Assembly (NCBI GenBank): GCA_900552475.1
Contig: USAC01000075.1
Coordinates: forward strand, 1 to 10,335
DNA: 10,335 nt
DNA from: an uncultured Eubacteriales bacterium
GTDB taxonomy: Bacteria > Bacillota > Clostridia > Oscillospirales > Oscillospiraceae
Direction of reading: 5' to 3'
In this document: in pieces, positions 1 through 9,200 of the stretch
Layout of the letters: the number at the start of each line of letters is the position of its first letter
How positions within the stretch are numbered: the stretch's first letter is position 1
Position numbers and translations under genes: made by a program
Notes under the pieces: model-generated
Databases searched by the model: none
What the model saw: only the letters and a program-made list of their open reading frames with translations
What the model was told of the DNA's origin: nothing

Positions 1-2888
<2,888 letters not shown>

Positions 2889-3115
2889 CTTCAATACTCA
2901 CGCCTTTCTTTCAGCATTTTCGGCAGCGCGCCGCGCCGGGCTCCGCCGGTTCGGTGCGCCAGTTATACAAAGGGAAACAGCTCGTCTTCCGCCGCGACAC
3001 GCACGGGTTTGTTGCGCGTTTTTTGCGCCGCCCGCTTGTAATTTTCGGGGGAAGCTGGTATAGTATGGATAGTTTTAATGGGGCTGTAGGCCCACTATCC
3101 GAATATAAGCGTCTT
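2889..3115 (-). promoter_or_regulatory. rpoB 5' untranslated leader
   Basis: From the expected transcription start near 3108-3110 to the rpoB ATG there are about 220 nt without a credible gene. The first part forms a hairpin: GGATAGT (3100-3094 on the minus strand) pairs with ACTATCC (3073-3067), and inside it GGGC (3093-3090) pairs with GCCC (3084-3081) around a five-base loop, with a seven-base bulge on one side. The remainder is GC-rich with short complementary runs but no intrinsic terminator. An eight-codon frame at 2917-2891 ends two bases before the rpoB ATG; it has no Shine-Dalgarno sequence of its own and is probably chance. A regulatory role for the leader is an inference from its length and structure. 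Confidence 0.6.
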
Positions 3116-3144
3116 ATCTTACCAAATTCTGCTCTGTTTGTCAA
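3116..3144 (-). promoter_or_regulatory. sigma-A promoter of rpoB
   Basis: On the minus strand a perfect -35 box TTGACA (3144-3139) is followed, after exactly 17 bases, by TAAGAT (3121-3116), which matches the TATAAT consensus at four of six positions. Transcription should start about six to eight bases downstream, near 3108-3110. It points at rpoB and is the only strong promoter found between rpoB and the divergent cys genes on this strand. Confidence 0.9.
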
Positions 3145-3321
3145 GGGCTATTTGCGGTCTGCGTCCGATTTTCCCCGCTGCGGGGCTGATTTCGGGTGCA
3201 GGCGCTATTTTTTTGCGCGGATGCTGCCAAATGGGGCGGCTCTCCTCCGCCCGTTTGTCTGTTTCGCCGTTTTTGATGATTTTTTCTATCATATTTTGCA
3301 ATCCTTTGGTCTTTTCGCCGA
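3145..3321. other. Intergenic spacer between two divergent promoters
   Basis: No gene is seen here. The part nearest rpoB is GC-rich and holds two small hairpins: CCCC-GCTGC-GGGG near 3173, and GGGCGG/CCGCCC with a seven-base loop near 3235-3253. The part nearest the cys promoter (about 3268-3312) is clearly AT-rich with runs of T, which could help either promoter as an upstream element. I found no recognisable operator. Confidence 0.5.
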
Positions 3322-3350
3322 TAGACGTTCTTTCTCCGAGCCCATATAAT
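3322..3350 (+). promoter_or_regulatory. sigma-A promoter of the cys leader and cysK-cysE
   Basis: A perfect -10 box TATAAT (3345-3350) lies 17 bases after TAGACG (3322-3327), which matches the TTGACA consensus at four of six positions. Transcription should start near 3356-3358, giving a leader of only about 24 nt before the small cysteine-rich frame. I see no second promoter between the downstream terminator and cysK, so the cys genes appear to depend on read-through from here. Confidence 0.85.
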
Positions 3351-3380
3351 GGTATCAGTAAAAGGCAAAGGAGAAACCGT

Positions 3381-3494
3381 ATGAGCCTGCGCTGCGCCAA
3401 GTGCATCGCCTGTTGTCAGACCGTCTGTGGGGCGGCCTGTTGTCCCTGCGCGCATTTCGGTCATACGTTTTCTGCCTGCGCGCCGCAAAGCTGA
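3381..3494 (+). CDS. Cysteine-rich 37-aa leader peptide (putative cysteine attenuator)
   Basis: This is a 37-codon frame with an excellent AAAGGAG ribosome binding site (3367-3373), seven bases before the ATG. Nine of 37 residues are cysteine (positions 5, 8, 11, 12, 16, 20, 21, 23, 33), including two adjacent TGT-TGT pairs inside a repeated GCCTGTTGTC (3408-3417 and 3435-3444). Five of the nine codons are TGT, whereas the larger genes here mostly use TGC. The frame ends about 30 bases before an intrinsic terminator and 111 bases before cysK. Position, composition and signals fit a leader peptide whose translation senses charged tRNA-Cys, as in trp/his-type attenuators; cysteine-codon-rich upstream frames acting this way are known in mycobacteria. 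I infer the role. A small metal- or redox-binding protein is the alternative, but no typical partner gene is present. Confidence 0.8.
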   Translation: MSLRCAKCIACCQTVCGAACCPCAHFGHTFSACAPQS

Positions 3495-3528
3495 GCGGCG
3501 CAGCGCTCCGCTATGAACCAAGCGGCAG
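3480..3528 (+). promoter_or_regulatory. Competing stems of the cys leader (pause hairpin and antiterminator)
   Basis: Two mutually exclusive pairings surround the leader stop codon. Segment 1, GCGCCGC (3480-3486, the last codons), pairs perfectly with segment 2, GCGGCGC (3495-3501), with the TGA stop in the loop. Further along, CTCCGCT (3506-3512) can pair with AGCGG plus AG (3521-3528, one bulged C), which takes away the 5' arm of the terminator. A ribosome stalled on Cys33 would cover segment 1 and leave the second pairing free; a ribosome reaching the stop would cover up to about 3506 and favour termination. The base pairs are visible; the switching is inferred and no folding energies were computed. 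Confidence 0.55.
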
Positions 3529-3560
3529 AGGGTGTATGACGCACCCCCTGCCGTTTTTTT
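3523..3560 (+). terminator. Intrinsic terminator in the cys leader (attenuator)
   Basis: A 12-position stem (CGGCAGAGGGTG with CACCCCCTGCCG, one A-C mismatch, seven-base loop) is followed directly by seven T residues (3554-3560). It stands between the leader peptide and cysK, so it would stop transcription before the operon unless prevented. Premature termination would give an RNA of about 200 nt. The 5' arm overlaps the candidate antiterminator at 3521-3528. Confidence 0.9.
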
Positions 3561-3605
3561 GTACATACGGGCGCGCACCCGTCAAAGAAGAAAGGAAGCT
3601 GCACC

Positions 3606-4535
3606 ATGAACACCTACCGTTCCCTGAGCCAGCTCGTCGGGCACACCCCTCTGCTCGAGGCCGTCCGCTACCGTGAGCTGGCGGAGCTGCCCGCCAACCT
3701 CTTCCTGAAGCTCGAGAGCTTCAACCCCGCGGGCTCCGCGAAGGACCGCGTCGCCCTGCACATGATCGAAACGGCCGAGGCCGACGGCCGCCTGACCCCC
3801 GGCGGCGTCATCATCGAGCCGACGAGCGGCAACACCGGCATCGGGCTCGCCGCCATCGGCATCGCCCGCGGCTACCGCGTCATTCTCACCATGCCCGACT
3901 CCATGAGCGCCGAGCGGCGCGCCCTGCTCGCGGCCTACGGCGCCGAGCTGGTGCTCACCCCCGGCAAAGACGGCATGGCGGGCGCCATCGCCAGGGCCGA
4001 GGAGCTGGCGGCGGAGCTGCCCGGCAGCTTCATCGCCGGGCAGTTTGAAAACCCCGCCAACCCCGACGCGCACTACCGCACGACCGGCCCCGAGATCTGG
4101 TCGGATCTGGACGGGCAGGTCGATGCCTTCGTCGCGGGCGTCGGCACGGGCGGCACCGTCAGCGGCACCGCCCGCTATCTCAAGGAGCAGCAGCCCTCTG
4201 TCCATATTGTCGCGGTCGAGCCCGCCGCCTCCCCGCTGCTCAGCGGCGGCAAGGCAGGCCCCCACGGTCTGATGGGCATCGGCGCAAACTTCGTCCCGAA
4301 GAACTTTGACCGCAGCGCCGTCGACGAGATCGTCCCCGTCCGCGAGGAGGACGCCTACGCCGCCGCGCGCCTGCTCGTGCGCGCCGAGGGCGTTCTCGCC
4401 GGGATCACCGCCGGCGCGGCGCTGTGGGCCGCGGGCGAGCTGGCCCGCCGCCCGGAGTTTGCCGGAAAGAACATCGTCGTGCTCCTGCCCGACACCGGCG
4501 AGCGCTATCTGTCCACCCCGCTGTTTGCAGAATAA
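3606..4535 (+). CDS. cysK: Cysteine synthase A (O-acetylserine sulfhydrylase)
   Basis: The 309-aa enzyme is a PLP-dependent beta-replacement synthase that makes L-cysteine from O-acetylserine and sulfide in the cytoplasm. The PLP lysine is K46 in NPAGSAKDR, the substrate loop is TSGNT at 73-77, the PLP phosphate loop is GTGGT at 180-184, and PDTGERYLST near the C-terminus (295-304) supplies the pyridine-nitrogen contact. Length is normal for CysK, with no CBS extension. The ATG is set by AAAGGAAG at 3591-3598, seven bases upstream. It is the first gene after the cysteine-rich leader and terminator, and cysE follows 18 bases after its stop, so the two are almost certainly one operon. The protein contains no cysteine. 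CysM or an O-phosphoserine/thiosulfate-using relative cannot be fully excluded from sequence alone. Confidence 0.95.
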   Translation: MNTYRSLSQLVGHTPLLEAVRYRELAELPANLFLKLESFNPAGSAKDRVALHMIETAEADGRLTPGGVIIEPTSGNTGIGLAAIGIARGYRVILTMPDSMSAERRALLAAYGAELVLTPGKDGMAGAIARAEELAAELPGSFIAGQFENPANPDAHYRTTGPEIWSDLDGQVDAFVAGVGTGGTVSGTARYLKEQQPSVHIVAVEPAASPLLSGGKAGPHGLMGIGANFVPKNFDRSAVDEIVPVREEDAYAAARLLVRAEGVLAGITAGAALWAAGELARRPEFAGKNIVVLLPDTGERYLSTPLFAE

Positions 4536-4553
4536 GAGAGGAGAACCATTCCC

Positions 4554-5426
4554 GTGTACAGTTCCTATATTCAGGAGGCGGCCGCCGCCATGGCCGACCG
4601 CATGAACCAGAGTCCCGTCCCCCTGTACGGCAGCAAGCTGCGCCTGCCGAACCGTCAGGCGGTTATCCTGCTCATCAAGGAGATCCGCAAGCTGATGTTC
4701 CCCGCCTACTTCGGCGACCCCGAGCTCATGAGCCTTGCCCCAGCGGACTACGCCGCGCTCATTCTCGAGCGCGTGGAGGCGCAGCTGCGCGCGCAGATCG
4801 CCCTCGCCCTGCCTGAGAGCGAGACCGACCGCGCCGCCGAGGTCGCCCGCGAGATCATCGAGCGCATGCCCTATATTCAGGAGATGCTGCTGAAGGATCT
4901 CGACGCCACGTTCGACGGCGACCCCGCCGCCGCGTCGAAGGAGGAGGTCATCTTCGCCTATCCGGGTCTGTTCGCGATTTTCGTCTACCGCATCGCGCAC
5001 GAGCTGTATCTGCGCAAGATCCCCATGATCCCGCGCATCATGACCGAGTACGCCCACAGCCACACCGGCATCGACATCAACCCCGGCGCGAAGATCGGCT
5101 CGTACTTCTTCATTGACCACGGCACCGGCATCGTCGTCGGCGAGACGACGGACATCGGCGACCACGTCAAGCTCTATCAAGGTGTGACGCTCGGCGCGCT
5201 CTCCCCGCGCGCGGGGCACAATTCGCTCCCCGGCAAGCGCCACCCGACCGTCGGCAACGACGTGACGATCTACTCCGGCGCGTCGATCCTCGGCGGACAG
5301 ACGGTCATCGGAGACCACTCCGTCGTCGGCGGCAACGCCTTCCTGACCGGCTCGGTCGATGACAACACCCGCGTCGTCATCCAGGCCCCCGAGACGATCT
5401 TCAAGAACGCGAAACACAAGGAATAA
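4554..5426 (+). CDS. cysE: Serine O-acetyltransferase, EpsC-like long form
   Basis: CysE transfers acetyl from acetyl-CoA to L-serine, giving the O-acetylserine used by the CysK encoded just upstream. The 290-aa protein has a helical N-terminal half (about 1-165) and a left-handed beta-helix of hexapeptide repeats (about 172-266). The likely catalytic pair is D174 (GIDINP) and H189 (IDHGTG), with GKRHP around H230. The tail after the last repeat (PETIFKNAKHKE) is of the type seen in EpsC-like members rather than the short enterobacterial tail. The chosen start is GTG at 4554, ten bases after GAGAGGAG (4536-4543); the ATG at 4590 has an AGGAGG 12 bases ahead and would remove 12 residues, so the exact start is not certain. 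No cysteine residues occur. An inverted repeat follows six bases after the stop. Confidence 0.93.
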   Translation: MYSSYIQEAAAAMADRMNQSPVPLYGSKLRLPNRQAVILLIKEIRKLMFPAYFGDPELMSLAPADYAALILERVEAQLRAQIALALPESETDRAAEVAREIIERMPYIQEMLLKDLDATFDGDPAAASKEEVIFAYPGLFAIFVYRIAHELYLRKIPMIPRIMTEYAHSHTGIDINPGAKIGSYFFIDHGTGIVVGETTDIGDHVKLYQGVTLGALSPRAGHNSLPGKRHPTVGNDVTIYSGASILGGQTVIGDHSVVGGNAFLTGSVDDNTRVVIQAPETIFKNAKHKE

Positions 5427-5431
5427 ACCTT

Positions 5432-5458
5432 CCATCAAAAGGCGCCGCCTTTTGATGG
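5432..5458 (+). terminator. 12-bp perfect hairpin after cysE (probable terminator)
   Basis: CCATCAAAAGGC (5432-5443) and its exact reverse complement (5447-5458) are separated by three bases and begin six bases after the cysE stop. The following sequence AGCGGTTTTCGC has only a short T run, so this is not a textbook intrinsic terminator, but it is the only candidate for ending the cys operon. It also forms one end of the dispersed element described for 5441-5610. Confidence 0.55.
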
Positions 5459-5610
5459 AGCGGTTTTCGCTTCGTTCTGGTGCCACGGCTGGTCTTTGGC
5501 CACCCCAGGCCCGTCACAGCGCACAAAGTGTTTTTGTGATGTACACGCCGCCCCAAAAAAACGGATCGGATCATTTTAGCCCCGCAGCGGCGGCGCGAAC
5601 TCTGCGAGAC
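5441..5610 (-). repeat. Diverged interspersed element, copy B
   Basis: This is the same family as the copy at 10083-10248, in opposite orientation. Read on the minus strand it starts with GTCTCGCAGAGTTCGCG (5610-5594), which differs from the other copy at one of 17 positions. GGCGGCGTGTACATC (5552-5538) is identical over 15 positions. Then GCGAAAACC (from 5470) leads into an AAAAGG...GCGCC end at 5441. Box 1 to box 2 is 58 nt here and 54 in the other copy; box 2 to box 3 is 68 against 69. Hairpins lie between the boxes (5579-5596, 5530-5562 and an imperfect one near 5479-5518). There is no coding capacity. It fills most of the gap between cysE and pduL. I do not recognise a named family. Confidence 0.65.
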
Positions 5611-5624
5611 AATTTATCAGTTAT

Positions 5625-5669
5625 AAATGCCGAAACGGTAGCTGCGATGCTGCTCCCGTTTCGGCATTT
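5625..5669 (-). terminator. 14-bp hairpin downstream of pduL (possible terminator of nifJ-pduL)
   Basis: AAATGCCGAAACGG (5625-5638) and its exact reverse complement (5656-5669) enclose a 17-base loop, which itself can close an AGC/GCT pair. The hairpin starts about 30 bases beyond the pduL stop on the minus strand. The sequence after it in that direction, ATAACTGATAAATT, is AT-rich but lacks a proper T run, so efficiency as an intrinsic terminator is doubtful. It lies outside the dispersed element, whose boundary is at 5610. Confidence 0.5.
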
Positions 5670-5699
5670 GGTGAGGAGAAAAGTAAGGTGAGTTGTTGT

Positions 5700-6263
5700 T
5701 TAATAGACGATCTCGCCCTCGGTGGGGCTGCCCGCCGCCTGCGACTCGTCGGTGTCGATGTGCATGGTGGTGATGCCGCCGTGGTTCACGCGCACGACCA
5801 CATCGTCGAAGATCAGGCGGCGCTCCGGGCCGCCGAGGGCGACCTTGACGATCTGACCGTTCTCGATGCCCATCTTCTCGGCGTCGACGTCGGTGACGTG
5901 GATGTGCCGCTTGGCGATGATGACGCCCTCCGACAGATCAATCTCGCCCGCGGGCCCGATCAGCTTGCACGCGCCGGAGCCGGCCAGATGGCCGCTCTCG
6001 CGGATGGGCGCGTCGATGCCGAGCGTGCGCGCGTCGCTGCCGGAGAGCTCCACCTGATCGGCCGTGCGGCACGGGCCGAGGACGGAGATGTTCTCGATCG
6101 AGCGCTTCGGTCCGACGACGGTCAGGCGCTCATGGCAGGCATAGATGCCGGGGTAGGACAGGTTCTTGCGCGGCTGCAGCTGGTGGCCCGCGCCGAACAG
6201 CTTCTCCACGGACTCCTGCGTCAGATGGATGTGGCGCGCCGATGTTTCAACCATGAATTTCAT
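5700..6263 (-). CDS. pduL: PduL-type phosphate acyltransferase (phosphotransacetylase)
   Basis: The 187-aa protein belongs to the PduL/PTAC family, which exchanges CoA and phosphate on short acyl groups (acetyl-CoA or propanoyl-CoA to the acyl phosphate) and is unrelated to classical Pta. The two half-domains show their signatures: ETSARHIHL near the start and AKRHIHV at 117-123, then HIDTDESQAAG at 168-178. By position relative to characterised PduL, zinc ligands should be H11, H13, E72, H120, H122 and H168, with R66 as the conserved arginine. The protein begins at MKFMVETSARH, without the amphipathic N-terminal peptide that sends PduL into microcompartments, so a cytosolic role is likely. 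The ATG is seven bases from AAAAAGGAGA (6280-6271). It follows nifJ by 33 bases in the same direction, which suggests it handles PFOR-derived acetyl-CoA. An acetate kinase is not visible in the window. Confidence 0.92.
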   Translation of the reverse strand: MKFMVETSARHIHLTQESVEKLFGAGHQLQPRKNLSYPGIYACHERLTVVGPKRSIENISVLGPCRTADQVELSGSDARTLGIDAPIRESGHLAGSGACKLIGPAGEIDLSEGVIIAKRHIHVTDVDAEKMGIENGQIVKVALGGPERRLIFDDVVVRVNHGGITTMHIDTDESQAAGSPTEGEIVY

Positions 6264-6296
6264 AGTAAAATCTCCTTTTTGTAGATCGATGACTGT

Positions 6297-9200
6297 TTAT
6301 TTCTCCGCTTTGCGGCGATAGCTCTCGTACTTCTCCTGCGCGGCCTCCTCCGCCTCGGCGAAGAGCACCTTGGCGTTGTCGGGGAAGCTCAGCTCCAGCG
6401 AGGCATAGCGCACCTCGCCCTTCATGAAGTCATACAGCGGCATCGTCGGCTCCTTGGAGTCGAGCGTGAAGGTCTTCGTCTCGGGGCTGTAGCGGTAGAG
6501 GTTCCAGTAGCCGGAGGCCACCGCGTCCTTCATCTCCTGCTGCACGCCGCTCATGCCGCGCTTGATGCCGTGGTTGATGCAGGGGGCATAGCAGATGACG
6601 ATGGACGGGCCCTTGTGCACCTCGGCCTCCTTCAGCGCCTTGATGAGCTGGCCGGGGTTGGCGCCCATGGCGCACTGGGCGACATAGACGTTGTCGTAGT
6701 TCATCAGCAGCATGCCGAGATCCTTCTTCTTCGTCTTCTTGCCGCTCGCCTGGAACTGCGCCACCGCGCCGACGGGCGTGGCCTTCGAGGACTGGCCGCC
6801 GGTGTTGGAATAGACCTCGGTATCGACGAGGAGCACATTCACGTCCTCGCCCATGGCGAACACGTGATCCAGACCGCCGTAGCCGATGTCGTACGCCCAG
6901 CCGTCGCCGCCGTACATCCACATGGTCTTCTTGGCGAGGTCCTTTTTGCGCTTGAGGATCTCCTGCGCGATGGTCTGCTCCTCTGCAGTGAGCTTCGCGC
7001 TCTCGAGCGCGGCGACCAGCTTCTCCGTCGCGGGCGTGGAGGCGTCCAGATCGTCATAGACCGCGAAATAGCCGGCGATGGCCGCCTTGACCGTCTCGTC
7101 CTTCGTCAGGGCGTCGAGCTCCCTGACGTAGTTCGTCGCGGCGTCGCGCAGCTGCCTGACGGCGAGGCACATGCCGTAGGAGAACTCGGCATTGTTTTCA
7201 AACAGGGAGTTCGACCACGCGACGCCCTTGCCCTGCGCGTTCTTGCAGTACGGGACGCACGGCATGGCCGCGCCCCACGCCTGCGTGCAGCCGGTAGCGT
7301 TGGCGAGGTACATCTTGTCGCCGAAGAGCTGGGTCAGGAGCTTGGCATACGGCGTCTCGCCGCAGCCCGCGCACGCGCCGTTGAACTCCAGCAGCGGCTG
7401 GCGGAACTGGCTGCCCTTGAGGGTGAACTTGTCGCCCGATTCGGCCTTCTCCGGCAGGCGCGTGAGGTACGTCCACTGCGCGGGCACCTGATGCACCTCG
7501 TGGGCGGGCACCATCTTCAGCGCCTTTCCGCTCTTCGGGCAGGAGGAGACGCAGCTGCCGCAGCTCGTGCAGTCGAGCGTGGAGACGCCCATCGTATACT
7601 TGTAGTCCTTGACCTTCGCGCCCTTGGCGTCCGCGAAGGTCATCCCGGCGGGCGCGGCCTTCACCTCATCCTCGCTCAGCAGGAACGGGCGGATCACCGC
7701 GTGCGGGCAGACAAACGAGCACATGTTGCACTGCAGGCACTCGGCCGCGTCCCACACCGGCAGGTGCGTCGCGATGCCGCGCTTTTCATACTGCGAGGTG
7801 CCGAGCGGCATCGTGCCGTCCTCCATCCCCTTGAAGGCGGAGACAGGCAGCTCGTCGCCCTTCTGGGCATTGATCGGCACGAGGATGTTGCGGATCACGT
7901 CGGGCAGGTTGGCGTCTGCGGGCTGCAGAGCCTTGCCGGTGAGGTTCGTCCACTCGGGCTTCACCTTCACCTCGACGAGGGCGTTGATGCCCGCGTCGAC
8001 GGCCTGCAGGTTCATGTTCACGATCTTCTCGCCCTTGAGCCCGTAGGTCTTCTTCACAGCGGCCTTCATGTGCGCCACGGCATCCTCCACGGGGATGATG
8101 TTCGCGAGCTTGAAGAACGCCGCCTGCAGCACCATGTTCGAGCGGTTGCCGAGACCGATCGCCTGCGACTGCCTGTTCGCGTCGATGATGTAGAAGTGGA
8201 TGTCGTTGTCGGCGATGTACTTGAGGATCTCACCGGGGACGTGCTGCTCCAGCTCGCTCTCCTGCCACTCGCAGTTGAGCAGGAAGCTGCCGTGCGGCTT
8301 GAGCTCGTGGATAATGTCGTATTTCGTCAGGTACGTCTGGTTGTGGCAGGCGATGAAGTCGGCGCTGCTGACATAGTAGGTCGAGCTGATCGGCTTCTTG
8401 CCGAAGCGCAGATGGCTCTTCGTGATGCCGAAGGACTTCTTCGTGTCGTACTCAAAGTACGCCTGACAGTACATATCGGTCGTGTCGCCGATGATCTTGA
8501 TGGAGTTCTTGTTCGCGCCGACCGTGCCGTCGGAGCCGAGGCCCCAGAACTTGCAGCTGATCGTGCCCTCCGGCTCGGTCAGAAGCGGCGCGCCCACGGG
8601 CAGGGACAGGTGCGTCACATCGTCCACGATGCCGATGGTGAAGTGATTCTTCGGCTCGTCGAGCAGCAGGTTGTCGAACACTGCCTTGAGCTGGGCGGGG
8701 GTCGTGTCCTTGCTGGAGAGGCCGTAGCGGCCGGCATAGATCTCCGGACGGGTCTTCTCGTTGATGAACGCGGCGCAGACATCCTCATACAGCGGCTCGC
8801 CGATCGAGCCCATCTCCTTCACGCGGTCGAGCACGGCGATCTTCCGCACTGTCTTGGGAAGCGCCGCCAGCAGGTGCTTGCGGGAGAAGGGGCGGAACAG
8901 GTGTACCTGCAGGAAGCCGACCTTCTCGCCCTTGGCGGTGAGGTAGTCGACGACCTCCTGCGCGCAGCCGGAGACGCTGCCCATCGCGACGATGACGCGC
9001 TCGGCGTCCGGTGCGCCGTAGTAGTTGAAGAGGTGATACTCGCGGCCGGTCAGCCGGCTGATCTGGGCCATATAGTCCTCGACGATGCCGGGCAGCTCGT
9101 CATAGGCCGTGTTGTTTGCCTCGCGGAGCTGGAAGTAGATGTCGGGGTTGTCGACGAGCGAGCGCATACGCGGATCCTCGGGGTTGAGGGCGTTGGCGCG

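Noticed and set aside
2891..2917. Eight-codon upstream frame ending two bases before the rpoB ATG
   Set aside because: No Shine-Dalgarno sequence precedes it and it contains the rpoB ribosome binding site itself; likely chance.
2911..3144. 77-codon minus-strand frame before rpoB
   Set aside because: Its start lies in the rpoB -35 box, so it would not be transcribed from the promoter, and the product has no recognisable feature.
3381..3494. Ranthipeptide/SCIFF-type precursor or metallothionein
   Set aside because: No radical SAM maturase or transporter is adjacent, and the position before a terminator and cysK is better explained by a leader peptide. A metal-binding role is not fully excluded.
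3351..3605. Cysteine T-box or SAM riboswitch before cysK
   Set aside because: The conserved T-box core (TGGNACCGCG-type) is absent and the leader is too short and mostly coding; no S-box core was seen.
3582..5486. 634-codon open frame on the minus strand
   Set aside because: It is antisense across both cysK and cysE, both confidently identified; codon-use artefact.
5700..6263. PduL as a sign of a metabolosome locus
   Set aside because: There are no shell, aldehyde dehydrogenase or diol dehydratase genes, and the N-terminal encapsulation peptide is missing.
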